Below are positions 7,939 through 16,875 of a stretch of 64,000 nucleotides of DNA, piece after piece. The stretch lies in the NCBI RefSeq assembly GCF_002155425.1, contig NZ_MUYG01000010.1, forward strand, positions 186,001 through 250,000. Direction: 5' to 3'. Each line of letters begins with the position of its first letter. Position 1 is the stretch's first letter. The notes under the pieces are model-generated. The model was not told the origin of the DNA. It did not search any database and worked only from the letters and a program-made list of their open reading frames with translations. A program made the translations under genes and the position numbers. This stretch comes from Erythrobacter donghaensis. Its GTDB lineage: Bacteria; Pseudomonadota; Alphaproteobacteria; Sphingomonadales; Sphingomonadaceae.

Positions 7939-9054
7939 ATGACCCAGCCCAACGATCTCCTCCCTGAAGGTCTCGAAGACCGCCTGCCTGCCGAGGCCGC
8001 GCGGATCACCGCCGCGATGCGCGCCTCTCTCGATGTGCTCGGCGCGCATGGCTATGACCGCGTGCGCCCGCCGCTGCTTGAGTTCGAAGCCTCGCTCGCG
8101 GGCCGCATGGCGGGGGTGACGGTGGGCGAGACCAGCACCATGTTCCGCTTCGTCGATCCGGCGAGCTTGCGCACCCTCGCGCTGCGCAGCGACATGACCC
8201 CGCAGGTCGGCCGCATCGCCGCCACCAGCCTCGCTGCCGCCCCGCGCCCACTCAGGCTGGCCTATTGCGGTGACACCGTGGTGATAAAGGCGAGCCAGCT
8301 CGACCCTGCGCGCGAGCGGCTGCAACTGGGCGCCGAGCTGATCGGCAGCGATAGCGTTGCCGCGGCGAGCGAGGCGGTGATGCTGGCGATCGAAGCGATG
8401 AAGGCGGCGGGGCTCACCGGCATTTCGGTCGATATGACGCTGCCCGACCTTGTCGACACGCTTGCCGAAAAGGCCTTCCCCCTCGCGCCCGAGCAGATCG
8501 AGGCCGTGCGCCGCGAGCTCGACACCAAGGACGCGGGCGGATTGCGCAGCGCCGGAGGCAGCGCCTATCTGCCGCTGCTCTATGCCACCGGGCCCTTCGA
8601 CAGCGCGCTCGCCGCGCTGCGGGCGGTGGACGCGGGCGGGGCGCTCAAGACCCGGCTCGACGGGCTTGAAAAGATCGCGGCGTCGATCGGCGATGCCGCC
8701 CGCATCACCCTCGACCCGACCGAGCGCCACGGTTTCGAATATCAGAGCTGGTTCGGCTTCACTCTGTACTCCGAAGGCCTGCGCCGCGCCGTGGGACGGG
8801 GCGGTACCTACCGGATCGCCGGAAGCGACGAGCCCGCGACCGGCTTCACGCTCTACGTCGACCGCCTCGCCGAAGGCGCGCCTCAACCCGAGGCTGCACG
8901 GACCTGCTACCTCCCGCTGGGCCACGACCGCGCGGCAGCGGCGCGGCTACGTGCCGAAGGCTGGCGCACGGTTGCGCAGCTTGCCGAGGCCGAGGATGCC
9001 AAGGCATTGGGCTGCGGCTGGGTGCTGGCGGGCGACAATCCGATAGAACTCTGA
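7939..9054 (+). CDS. hisZ: ATP phosphoribosyltransferase regulatory subunit
   Basis: A 371-residue HisRS-like paralogue without tRNA charging activity. HisZ partners the short-form HisG in the first step of histidine synthesis and carries feedback control. Class II synthetase-fold motifs are visible: MFRFVDPASLRTLALRSDMTPQ near the N-terminus and a motif-3-like segment (GTYRIAGSDEPATGFTLYVDRL) near 290-315. Length is typical for alphaproteobacterial HisZ. hisG is not in the window. Confidence 0.9.
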   Translation: MTQPNDLLPEGLEDRLPAEAARITAAMRASLDVLGAHGYDRVRPPLLEFEASLAGRMAGVTVGETSTMFRFVDPASLRTLALRSDMTPQVGRIAATSLAAAPRPLRLAYCGDTVVIKASQLDPARERLQLGAELIGSDSVAAASEAVMLAIEAMKAAGLTGISVDMTLPDLVDTLAEKAFPLAPEQIEAVRRELDTKDAGGLRSAGGSAYLPLLYATGPFDSALAALRAVDAGGALKTRLDGLEKIAASIGDAARITLDPTERHGFEYQSWFGFTLYSEGLRRAVGRGGTYRIAGSDEPATGFTLYVDRLAEGAPQPEAARTCYLPLGHDRAAAARLRAEGWRTVAQLAEAEDAKALGCGWVLAGDNPIEL

Positions 9055-9076
9055 ATTTGCTGTGTTAGGATGGGTC

Positions 9077-9814
9077 ATGCGTGCGGCAGCCCTGCTCCTT
9101 GCCCTGAGTCTCGCGGCGTGTTCGGCAGAGGAGGAGCGCGTTTCTGAGGCTCCGCAGACCGCTCCGACCCCGGCTGCATCCACACCTTCGCCAGAACCGA
9201 CCTCTGACGCCCGCCCCATCAATTGTCTGGATGAGGAAAATGGCGGCTACGGCAACGCCAAGGAATGCTACTCCGCAATCTGTGCAAAGGGCGATGCCGA
9301 GGCGTGCCGGATGGCCGAGAGCTTCAACGGCAACCTTTATCCCACCGACATCCTCGACAAGGTCGATTGCGGCGACGGATCGGGTTCTGGCCCAAGGCAC
9401 GCAAAATCCTGCTATTTCGTGGCCTGCCGCGACGGCAACCGGGCTGCGTGCGACATTGCTTTCAGCCCCAGAACCTTGCGCGAAATTTTCGGCAGAGCCG
9501 ACGCAGCGCCAAGGCTGGAGGACATGACCTACCTCGAGGCGCGCAAGGTCATCCTCGATCTTGGCTGGCAGCCGCTGGGTGGGCCGTGTGAAGGCATAAC
9601 CGATGATGCCCTGTGCGCCGAGTTTCCGGAAATCGGCAATTGTTCGGGCACTGGGCTGGGCTATTGCGACATGAGGTTCCGGCGCGCAGATCGCTGTCTG
9701 GTGGTCGTGACCACGGGCGGCTCGCCAGACCGCTCTCAGCCGGAGGGCACTTCGGTCGATTGGGTGCGCTTCACCAAGGGCCCCTGCGCGAAGGACCCCA
9801 ACGTCGCTGGCTAG
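9077..9814 (+). CDS. Hypothetical lipoprotein with cysteine-rich body
   Basis: A 245-residue protein with a lipoprotein signal peptide (lipobox LAAC, lipidated Cys15), followed by a Pro/Thr/Ala linker of about 30 residues. The body has many cysteines and a C-terminal stretch (DMTYLEARKVILDLGWQPL) reminiscent of PASTA-like repeats. I chose the ATG at 9077 because AGGA lies 6 bases before it; a GTG 15 bases upstream is possible. Probably an outer-membrane or periplasmic lipoprotein of unknown role. It converges with the esterase gene. Confidence 0.7.
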   Translation: MRAAALLLALSLAACSAEEERVSEAPQTAPTPAASTPSPEPTSDARPINCLDEENGGYGNAKECYSAICAKGDAEACRMAESFNGNLYPTDILDKVDCGDGSGSGPRHAKSCYFVACRDGNRAACDIAFSPRTLREIFGRADAAPRLEDMTYLEARKVILDLGWQPLGGPCEGITDDALCAEFPEIGNCSGTGLGYCDMRFRRADRCLVVVTTGGSPDRSQPEGTSVDWVRFTKGPCAKDPNVAG

Positions 9815-9852
9815 TCCTGCGCACGGAACTGGCGCACAGATAGCGCCGAAAC

Positions 9853-10914
9853 TCAACGCAGCACCTTCGCCAGCCACGCATCCATCACCGGGGTTGCCGG
9901 GTAGTCGGGCTCGCCGAGCTTGCGGTTGATTTCGGCGTGGCCGCGCAGGCCATCGCCGGGGAAGCTGCCGACCTCGACCTGCGTTCCGGCGCGACGCAGC
10001 GCCTCGGCAAGCGCGGCGTTCTGCGCCACGCCGTCTTCACGCTGGACGTGGATCAGCAGGAAGGCGGGGGCATTGGGGGCAGGGGCGTGAAACAGCGGTG
10101 AGAGCGCCTGCTGGCGCGCGGGGTCGGTGCCGAAGGCCTGTTCGTAGGTGCCCTTCATCATGGGCCCAGCCTGCTTCATCTGCGCCGCCACATCATAGGC
10201 CGCGCCGTCATTGGGCATCACTCCGTCGATATCGGCGAAGCTGAGGCCCGCCGCTGTCAGATAGCGCTCGTCGGTCCCCACCAGTGCGACCAGATGCGCG
10301 CCGGCGGAATGCCCGGTGAGGACCACGCGATTGCGGTCGATGCCGATTTCATCCGCCCGCTTCAGCAGGTAGGCGAGCGCCGCCGCGACATCCGCCGCCT
10401 GCTGCTCCACCGTCGCGGCTGGCACTAGCCGGTAGTCGATCGAGGCAAAGGCATAGCCCTGTTCCATCATGTGCGCAGGCATCGCGCGGCCCATCGCATT
10501 GTCCTTCGACCCGCGCTTCCACCCGCCGCCGTGGACGAACAGCACCAGCGGCGCGGGCCGCGCGCCCTCGGGCACCCACAGGTCGAGGCCCTGCAAGGCA
10601 TCGCTGCCATAGGCGAGCGTCTGCGGCGCAGGCGCGGTGCTCGCGGCAGGTCCCGAGCGGCGTCCTGCGGCACCCTCACGCGCGCCCATCCGCTCGCGCA
10701 ACGCGGTGCGGCACCCTTCGGACAGGTCCGCGGCTTTCTCGCGCAGGCACGTGCGCAATTGGCTGCGGTCGCTGCCGCACAGCTGCACGATCTCCGTGCG
10801 GCACATCTCGGGCAAACGCTCGCCCCCGCCACCGCGCCGCTGCTGGGCGAGGATCGGGGTGGCGAGCACCGCGGCGGCGGCAAGGATGGTGAGGGTCTTG
10901 GCGGCGGTGTTCAT
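9853..10914 (-). CDS. Secreted alpha/beta hydrolase (HSL/BD-FAE type) with N-terminal Cys-rich domain
   Basis: A 353-residue protein with a signal peptide ending near AQQ (about residue 25). A short segment with four cysteines (38, 46, 56, 68) resembles the Golgi-type Cys-rich repeat. An esterase domain follows, with the oxyanion motif HGGGW (about 128-132) and nucleophile elbow GHSAG (Ser203). The acid is probably in the C-terminal third and the histidine in GLRGHAE. It should hydrolyse small esters in the periplasm. I chose the ATG at 10914 because the signal peptide starts there. Confidence 0.8.
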   Translation of the reverse strand: MNTAAKTLTILAAAAVLATPILAQQRRGGGGERLPEMCRTEIVQLCGSDRSQLRTCLREKAADLSEGCRTALRERMGAREGAAGRRSGPAASTAPAPQTLAYGSDALQGLDLWVPEGARPAPLVLFVHGGGWKRGSKDNAMGRAMPAHMMEQGYAFASIDYRLVPAATVEQQAADVAAALAYLLKRADEIGIDRNRVVLTGHSAGAHLVALVGTDERYLTAAGLSFADIDGVMPNDGAAYDVAAQMKQAGPMMKGTYEQAFGTDPARQQALSPLFHAPAPNAPAFLLIHVQREDGVAQNAALAEALRRAGTQVEVGSFPGDGLRGHAEINRKLGEPDYPATPVMDAWLAKVLR

Positions 10915-11044
10915 GAAGCAATCCTTGTGGCAGTCCTGCCGCGTCAACGCCGCAGGCGCGCAAACCCTTCGCAGGCCGCTTGCACCGACCGCCCCGAACG
11001 CCTAGGCCCCCGCGCGGTTTCCCGCCTGTCGGATAAGGATTGAA

Positions 11045-12334
11045 ATGGCCAACGTCACCGTGATCGGCGCCCAGTGGGGCGATGAGGGCAAGGGCAAGAT
11101 CGTCGACTGGCTGGCGAGCCGCGCCGATGCCGTGGTGCGCTTTCAGGGCGGGCACAATGCCGGCCACACGCTGGTGATCGACGGCAAGACCTACAAGCTC
11201 TCGCTGCTGCCTTCGGGGATCGTCTCGGGCACCCTCTCGGTGATCGGCAACGGCGTGGTGCTCGACCCCTGGGCGCTGCGCGACGAGGTCGCCAAGGTCG
11301 AAGGGCAGGGGGTGTCGATCACCGACGAGAACCTCGCCATCGCCGACAATTGCCCGCTGATCCTGCCGCTCCACCGCGACCTAGATGGCCTGCGCGAAAC
11401 CGCTGCGGGCAAGGGCAAGATCGGCACCACCGGGCGCGGCATCGGCCCGGCCTATGAAGACAAGGTCGGCCGCCGCGCGATCCGGGTGTGCGATCTGGCG
11501 CATCTCGACACGCTCGAGCCGCAGCTTGATCGCCTCTGCGCGCATCACGATGCCCTGCGCGCAGGCTTCGGCCAGCCGCCGGTCGACCGCGCCGCGCTGC
11601 TTGAGGAACTGCGCGAGATTGCGCCCTTCGTGCTCAAGTTCGCCCAGCCGGTGTGGAAGCGTTTGAAGAAGGTCCGCCGCGCGGGCGCGAAAATCCTGTT
11701 CGAGGGCGCGCAGGGCGTGCTGCTCGATGTCGATCACGGCACCTATCCCTTCGTCACAAGCTCCAACACGGTGAGCGGCACGGCGGCATCGGGCAGCGGC
11801 CTCGGCCCCAATTCGACCGGCTTCGTGCTCGGGATCGTCAAGGCCTACACCACCCGCGTTGGCTCCGGCCCGTTCCCGACGGAACTGGAAGACGAAATCG
11901 GGCAGGGCCTGGGCGAGCGCGGCCATGAATTCGGCACCGTCACCGGACGCAAGCGCCGGGTCGGCTGGTTTGATGCCGTGTTGGTGCGCCAGTCCTGCGC
12001 GATCAGCGGCGTCACCGGCATCGCGCTCACCAAGATCGACGTGCTCGACGGGATGGAGAAGGTGAAGATCTGCACCGGCTACCGCCTGCGCGGGAAGGTC
12101 TATGACTATCTCCCCAGCCACGCTGCCGATCAGGCCGAATGCGAGCCGATCTACGAGGAAATGCCCGGCTGGAGCGAGAGCACCGCGGGCGCGCGCTCCT
12201 ATGCCGATCTTCCGGCGGCGGCAATCAAGTATATCCAACGCATTCAGGAACTGATCGAATGCCCGGTGGCGCTGGTGAGCACCTCGCCGGAGCGTGACGA
12301 CACGATCCTGATGCGCGATCCCTTTGTGGATTGA
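11045..12334 (+). CDS. purA: Adenylosuccinate synthetase
   Basis: A 429-residue GTP-dependent enzyme that joins IMP and aspartate in AMP synthesis. Family motifs are complete: [12 protein letters not shown] (about 11-22, P-loop-like with the catalytic Asp), [23 protein letters not shown] and [16 protein letters not shown] ribosome-binding site (AAGGA) precedes the ATG. Length is typical. It lies a little downstream of hisZ with two unrelated genes between them. Confidence 0.97.
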   Translation: MANVTVIGAQWGDEGKGKIVDWLASRADAVVRFQGGHNAGHTLVIDGKTYKLSLLPSGIVSGTLSVIGNGVVLDPWALRDEVAKVEGQGVSITDENLAIADNCPLILPLHRDLDGLRETAAGKGKIGTTGRGIGPAYEDKVGRRAIRVCDLAHLDTLEPQLDRLCAHHDALRAGFGQPPVDRAALLEELREIAPFVLKFAQPVWKRLKKVRRAGAKILFEGAQGVLLDVDHGTYPFVTSSNTVSGTAASGSGLGPNSTGFVLGIVKAYTTRVGSGPFPTELEDEIGQGLGERGHEFGTVTGRKRRVGWFDAVLVRQSCAISGVTGIALTKIDVLDGMEKVKICTGYRLRGKVYDYLPSHAADQAECEPIYEEMPGWSESTAGARSYADLPAAAIKYIQRIQELIECPVALVSTSPERDDTILMRDPFVD

Positions 12335-12367
12335 GTTTTCACAGGGTGCGAGGTTATCTTTGCACCC

Positions 12368-12922
12368 GTGAAGCGCCTCGCCTTCCTTCCGCTGCTGGCT
12401 CTTGCCGCCTGCGCCCAGCCTGCGCCCAAGCAGGCCGAGGCACCCTCGGCGCAGCCCTCGCTGGCGCGTGAGGCGGCGCGGATTGTGCCGCAGCGGCGCA
12501 TTGCCACGCTCGATTACCTCATCGTCGACAAGTCCGAGCGGATGATGATCGGCTATGCCGGGGGGCAGCCGGTCAGGGTCTGGCGGGGGCTGCAATTCGG
12601 CGATGCGCCGCAGGGCCACAAGCGGTTCGAAGGGGACGAGCGCACGCCCGAGGGGCGCTACGTGATCGAGGGGCGCAATCCCGGCAGTGCCTATCACCTC
12701 AGCCTGAAAATCTCCTACCCCAACGCCGCCGACCGCGCCATTGCCGCGCAATATGGCCGCTCACCGGGGGGTGACATCTTCCTCCACGGCCAGCCCAACG
12801 GCTTGCCAGCGGGCCGGGTGCCGGGCGACTGGACCGACGGCTGCATCGCGCTCTCCAACGCCGAGATCGAGGAGCTGTGGCACATCGTTCCCGACGGGAC
12901 GGTGATCGAAATCAGGCCGTGA
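12368..12922 (+). CDS. L,D-transpeptidase-family lipoprotein
   Basis: A 184-residue protein with a lipobox (LAAC, Cys15). The YkuD-type catalytic core is intact: His140 in DIFLHGQPNG and Cys159 in TDGCIALSN. Such enzymes form 3-3 peptidoglycan crosslinks or attach proteins to peptidoglycan; the short single-domain form without a binding module leaves the substrate open. It starts 33 bases after purA and may be cotranscribed with it. Confidence 0.88.
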   Translation: MKRLAFLPLLALAACAQPAPKQAEAPSAQPSLAREAARIVPQRRIATLDYLIVDKSERMMIGYAGGQPVRVWRGLQFGDAPQGHKRFEGDERTPEGRYVIEGRNPGSAYHLSLKISYPNAADRAIAAQYGRSPGGDIFLHGQPNGLPAGRVPGDWTDGCIALSNAEIEELWHIVPDGTVIEIRP

Positions 12923-12956
12923 GATCAGGTAACACGCTGTCTCTAGGCAGTTATAC

Positions 12957-12984
12957 TTGACCTGATCCGGTTTTGTTCTATTCT
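12957..12984 (+). promoter_or_regulatory. Sigma70-like promoter of the 13012 gene
   Basis: TTGACC (12957-12962), a 16-bp spacer and TATTCT (12979-12984) lie about 28 bases before the start codon at 13012. The -10 element is embedded in a GTTC-N7-GTTC LexA box. Confidence 0.6.
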
Positions 12985-12989
12985 CGTTC
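12975..12989 (+). promoter_or_regulatory. LexA (SOS) box GTTC-N7-GTTC
   Basis: The sequence GTTCTATTCTCGTTC matches the alphaproteobacterial LexA operator exactly (direct repeat GTTC with 7-base spacing). It overlaps the -10 element of the promoter at 12957-12984, so bound LexA would block RNA polymerase. Confidence 0.75.
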
Positions 12990-13011
12990 CAACATTGTTG
13001 GAGTCGAGTCG

Positions 13012-14055
13012 ATGCTGACCTCCCCTACCAATGGCGCGAGCCATCAAGCCGATTTTGCCTATGACGTCGTCGATGACGGTGCCGGGCTTCCCGCCCGTGC
13101 CGCGATTTTCGGCGAGGATGAAGGCCTGCGCCACCAGATCGCGGCTGACCTTGGCGGCGCCGGGTTCCGGGCGATCGACGGGGGCGGATTGCGCGCGCTG
13201 CTCGAAGGGCCGATCGCGATGCTTGGCGATGTGGTGGTGGTCGATTGCCCGGTCACCGGCACGCGCGGGATCGACGGGATGATGCTCGCAGGTCTCGCGC
13301 GGCTCGATATGCGGGTGGCGCGCTCGGGCGCGAAGCTGATCGTGGCGACCAACATGGCGGGGCTGGATGATGTCTTCGCGGTGCTCGACCAGTCGAACCC
13401 GCAAATTCTGGTCTCGCCCAGTCGCGCCGAACGCGTGATCGCGGTTGGCCGGGTGATGGGCGAAGCGGGGGCGGCGCGCCTGCGCGAGATGGGCGAGGAA
13501 GACCGCGTGGCGCTGCTGCGCCTGTCGCAGCAGGTCGAGGCGATTGCCCATTCGCTCGACCGGATGGGCCATAGGCCTGCCGTTGCACCTGCCCCGTCAT
13601 CCGATCGCACTCTTGGCGAGATGAAGCGCGATTATCGCGGGCCCGAAGGCGGGCTGGTGGCCGGGTTCGGCAGCACCCGTCCGGCCGATCATGGCTTCGG
13701 CCCCGCGCTCCCCGATCCGCAAGTGGTGCGTCAGATCATTGCCGGCCGTCAGGCGCGCAGCCGGTTCTTCGATGCCGCGCTGTTTGGCGATCCGGCATGG
13801 GATATGCTGCTCGATCTGACGGCGGCTCATGGCGAGGGCACGCAGGTCTCGGTCACGTCGCTGTGCATTGCCGCGGGCGTTCCCGCGACCACCGCGCTGC
13901 GCTGGCTGAGCCAGATGGTCGAAAGCGGCATCTTCCAGCGCGTGCCCGACCCGGCCGACCGCCGCCGCGCCTTCATCGCGCTGAGCGACAAGGCGATTGC
14001 GGCGATGTCGGCCTATTTCGCCAGCCTGCGCGCGCCGATCTTGCAGGCGGCCTGA
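13012..14055 (+). CDS. Predicted SOS-controlled regulator: receiver-like N-terminus plus MarR-type winged helix
   Basis: A 347-residue protein. Residues about 20-160 read as an alpha/beta fold reminiscent of a degenerate receiver domain (ARAAIFGEDEGLRHQIAADL, VVVVDCPVTG, KLIVATNM, ILVSPS). A linker follows. The C-terminal 100 residues form a MarR-like winged helix (VSVTSLCIAAGVPATTALRW, then VPDPADRRRAFIALSD). The ATG at 13012 follows GGAG; the extension to 12973 would run over the promoter. A LexA box overlaps the promoter and two abutting GAGTC sites (13001-13010) precede the ATG. The target genes are unknown. Confidence 0.8.
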   Translation: MLTSPTNGASHQADFAYDVVDDGAGLPARAAIFGEDEGLRHQIAADLGGAGFRAIDGGGLRALLEGPIAMLGDVVVVDCPVTGTRGIDGMMLAGLARLDMRVARSGAKLIVATNMAGLDDVFAVLDQSNPQILVSPSRAERVIAVGRVMGEAGAARLREMGEEDRVALLRLSQQVEAIAHSLDRMGHRPAVAPAPSSDRTLGEMKRDYRGPEGGLVAGFGSTRPADHGFGPALPDPQVVRQIIAGRQARSRFFDAALFGDPAWDMLLDLTAAHGEGTQVSVTSLCIAAGVPATTALRWLSQMVESGIFQRVPDPADRRRAFIALSDKAIAAMSAYFASLRAPILQAA

Positions 14056-14067
14056 GCGGCTGCCGGA

Positions 14068-14520
14068 TCAGCAAGGCTTTCTGTAGCCTGCCTTGACCTC
14101 GGTGGTCATGCGGTGGGCGTAGATTTCGCGATCCCGTCCCGAAAGCGCGCTCAGCGTAGCAAGGTTGGCCTCGGCCATTGCGATTTCCCGTTCGGCCCGG
14201 AACGCGGCTTCGGCGCGGACGGCTTTGGCGAAAACCTCGGCGTCGAACGGCTCGGCCCATGCAGCCTGCGCCACCGCCTGCTGGTGAATACGCCACTCCT
14301 GCGGTTCGGACGAGGCGGCAAGCCGATCACGGGCCTGTACGGTGAGGATGACCTCGATCCCCGCAGGCGAAATGCACTCCGCAGCCAGATCGCGGCGATA
14401 GCGCTCTGCCTGCTGCTCATACCATTCCGAACCCGGGAGCGGCGCGGGCGGCGGGACCGGGCGCGGTTCGAACACGATTTGTGCAGCGAGCAACGGCACG
14501 AGCAAGGCAGACAATGGCAT
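14068..14520 (-). CDS. Hypothetical secreted protein
   Basis: A 150-residue protein with a short signal peptide (cleavage near LLAAQ), then a Pro-rich segment and a largely helical Glu/Ala-rich body. Two cysteines are visible (in AAECISP and at the C-terminus, RKPC). The ATG at 14520 follows GAGGGG. It lies downstream of the siroheme synthase in the same direction, 29 bases away. I recognise no family. Confidence 0.6.
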   Translation of the reverse strand: MPLSALLVPLLAAQIVFEPRPVPPPAPLPGSEWYEQQAERYRRDLAAECISPAGIEVILTVQARDRLAASSEPQEWRIHQQAVAQAAWAEPFDAEVFAKAVRAEAAFRAEREIAMAEANLATLSALSGRDREIYAHRMTTEVKAGYRKPC

Positions 14521-14549
14521 GGTTTGATGATCCCCTCTCAGGAAACGTC

Positions 14550-15359
14550 TCAGTCCGCCGCAGTCTCCGCGCTCCCGAAGCGGATCGCAAGCGTCATTCC
14601 GCTTGCCTCCCCGGCGCGGGTGAGCGGCAGCCGCCGTGCATCCGCCCGGGCCCTGGCTAGAATGGCGGCGGGCACGCCTTCTGCGATCAGCAGCGTATCG
14701 GCGACCCCGAGCAGCCGCGCCTCGCGCAGGGTGAGGTCTTCTGGATCGTCGGAGCGCAGCACGATCTCCACCACCCGGGCCGTATCTGGCGCAGGCGATG
14801 ATACCTCGGCCCATGCGCTCACCCGCTCATGCGCGGCGGGGTCAAGTGGATCGAGCGGACCGCCCTCGCGCAAGGCGGCGTCCACCGCGCGGCGCCGGTC
14901 GGCACCGTCGGGAAAGCGCGCGCGCAAGGCTGGCCGCGCCGCCTCCAGCGCCCGCGCCAGCGCGCCCAGCGTCTGCGGCAGCACCTGCTCCAGCCGCAGC
15001 CGCACGTGTTTCGCCAGCCCCGCCGACGCGCCCCCCGTGCCGATCGCCACCAGCAGCGGGTCGCGGTCAAGGATCGAGGGCGTAGTGAAGTCGCACAGCT
15101 CGGGCCGGTCGACCACGTTGACCAGCATCCCGGCACAGCGCGCATTGATCGCCGCGACCTCGCAGGCAGCCGCGTCCTCATAGGCGATGAAGGCCAGCCG
15201 AACGCCTTCGTCAATCGCGCGGGCGAGATCGTCGACGATCACGCCGCCTGCGCGCTCGACCAGCCTCCGCTTGGGCTCGGCCGCCGGGCCATCGCCCAGC
15301 ACCAGCACCTGCTGTCCGGTGATCTGGTGGAACAGCGGCAGGCTGGCGATTTTGCTCAT
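14550..15359 (-). CDS. Precorrin-2 dehydrogenase / siroheme synthase N-terminal type (CysG-N/Met8-like)
   Basis: A 269-residue protein matching the N-terminal half of CysG (precorrin-2 dehydrogenase and sirohydrochlorin ferrochelatase), without the methyltransferase domain. The NAD site is VLVLGDGPAAEPKRRLVERAGG near residues 18-40; VNVVDRPELCDFTTPSI and VAIGTGGASAGLAKHVR are family hallmarks. It makes siroheme for sulfite reductase. It follows lysA by 7 bases, part of an argH-lptM-lysA unit. Starts upstream of 15359 are possible within lysA. Confidence 0.85.
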   Translation of the reverse strand: MSKIASLPLFHQITGQQVLVLGDGPAAEPKRRLVERAGGVIVDDLARAIDEGVRLAFIAYEDAAACEVAAINARCAGMLVNVVDRPELCDFTTPSILDRDPLLVAIGTGGASAGLAKHVRLRLEQVLPQTLGALARALEAARPALRARFPDGADRRRAVDAALREGGPLDPLDPAAHERVSAWAEVSSPAPDTARVVEIVLRSDDPEDLTLREARLLGVADTLLIAEGVPAAILARARADARRLPLTRAGEASGMTLAIRFGSAETAAD

Positions 15360-15366
15360 GGAAGGC

Positions 15367-16626
15367 TCAGGCGAGCCATTCGGGCACGCGCTCGGCATCC
15401 ATGATCGCGCCCGCTTCGATCCGGTCGGCGACCACGGCGAACCGGTCGCCATCGACCAGCACCTCGGCGACAAATCCGCGCGAATTGTAGGACGAGGCCA
15501 TCGTCGCGCCGTAAGCCCCGGCGGTGCGGAACACCGCAAGCTCGCCAGCCGCCAGCGCATCGCACTCGCGGCCCATGGCGAAGGTGTCGCCGGTCTCGCA
15601 GATCGGGCCGACGATGTTCGCGGTCATGCGCGCGCCTTTGGGTTCGACCGCCTCGAAGTGGTGATAGGCTCCGTAGAGCGCGGGCCGCGCCAGATCGTTC
15701 ATCGCCGCATCGACGATCACGAAGGGGTCCTTGATCCCGCGCTTCACCCGCACCACGCGGGTCAGCAGCACGCCCGCATTGCCCGCGATCACGCGGCCGG
15801 GCTCGAAGATCAGTTTGACCCCCCAGTCCTTGGTGACGCGGGCGACCATCGCGCCATATTCGGCAGGCGCAGGCAGCACCTCGCCGACCATATAGGGCAC
15901 GCCAAGGCCCCCGCCGAGGTCGACGTGGGTAATCTCATGCCCTGCGCCGCGCAGCGCCCGCATCAGCTCGCCGAGCTTTTCGAAAGCCACCTCCAGCGGC
16001 GCAAGATCGGCCAGCTGGCTGCCGATATGCACCGCCACACCGCGCAGGTTCACGCCCGGCAGGCCCGCCAGCTTGCCGAAGATCTGCCCCGCCTCGCTGA
16101 TCGGCACACCGAACTTGTTGTCGGCCTTGCCGGTCGAGATCTTGTCGTGCGTGCCCGCATCGACATCGGGGTTGATCCGCAGGGTGCACTGCGCCGTCAT
16201 CCCGCGCGCGGCGGCGATTTCGGCGAGCTCGACGCCCTCTTCCTCGCTCTCGATATTGAACTGGCCGATCCCCGCTTCGAGCGCGGCGACCATCTCGGCA
16301 GCGGTCTTGCCCACGCCCGAGAAGACGATCATCTCCGGCGCGATCCCGGCTGCGAGCGCGCGGCGCATTTCGCCGACCGAGACGACATCCGCGCCCATGC
16401 CAGCCGCGCCGAGCACCTTGAGCACGGCGAGGTTGGGGTTGGACTTGACCGCAAAGGCGATCAGCTTGTCGGGCACATCGGCCAGCGCCTCGCGGAAGAC
16501 GCGCGCGTGGCGTTCCAGCGTCGCGCGCGAATAGACATAGACCGGCGTGCCGACTGCGTCTGCGATCAGCGGCAGGGGTACGTCCTCGGCGTGCATCACG
16601 CCGTCACGAAGGGCAAAATGGTCCAT
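15367..16626 (-). CDS. lysA: Diaminopimelate decarboxylase
   Basis: A 419-residue fold-III PLP decarboxylase converting meso-diaminopimelate to lysine. The PLP lysine is K61 in FAVKSNPNLAVL; the glycine-rich phosphate site is in HVDLGGGLGVPY, and the substrate segment is ICETGDTFAMGRE near the C-terminus. It starts 9 bases after the small lipoprotein gene and is followed closely by the siroheme gene, indicating one operon. Confidence 0.97.
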   Translation of the reverse strand: MDHFALRDGVMHAEDVPLPLIADAVGTPVYVYSRATLERHARVFREALADVPDKLIAFAVKSNPNLAVLKVLGAAGMGADVVSVGEMRRALAAGIAPEMIVFSGVGKTAAEMVAALEAGIGQFNIESEEEGVELAEIAAARGMTAQCTLRINPDVDAGTHDKISTGKADNKFGVPISEAGQIFGKLAGLPGVNLRGVAVHIGSQLADLAPLEVAFEKLGELMRALRGAGHEITHVDLGGGLGVPYMVGEVLPAPAEYGAMVARVTKDWGVKLIFEPGRVIAGNAGVLLTRVVRVKRGIKDPFVIVDAAMNDLARPALYGAYHHFEAVEPKGARMTANIVGPICETGDTFAMGRECDALAAGELAVFRTAGAYGATMASSYNSRGFVAEVLVDGDRFAVVADRIEAGAIMDAERVPEWLA

Positions 16627-16635
16627 GGGTCTCGT

Positions 16636-16875
16636 CTATTCCGGGGGGAGATCGAAGGGGTCGTCCTGCCGTTCTTCCGAGCGGCGGCGCAATTCCACAG
16701 AGCGTTCCGGCGCGGCGAGGGCATCGCGGCGCAGCAGTTCCTCGGCCGACGGGGTCGCCGCCGCGCCATAGGGCTTGTCGGGCAGGCTCGCGCCCTCGGG
16801 CGGGGTCAGCGGCGCTTCCGACCCGCAGGCGGCGAGCAGGGCGGCAAGGCCGAAAGTGGCGAAGTGGCGCATCAT
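16636..16875 (-). CDS. Small LptM-like lipoprotein
   Basis: A 79-residue lipoprotein (lipobox ALLAAC, Cys17). Directly after the lipid cysteine it reads [12 protein letters not shown], close to the CGxKGPLxxP signature of LptM (YifL), which helps assemble the LptD/E lipopolysaccharide translocon. Like yifL in other proteobacteria it sits directly upstream of lysA. The start overlaps the argH stop (ATGA). The name rests on motif and neighbourhood. Confidence 0.65.
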   Translation of the reverse strand: MMRHFATFGLAALLAACGSEAPLTPPEGASLPDKPYGAAATPSAEELLRRDALAAPERSVELRRRSEERQDDPFDLPPE

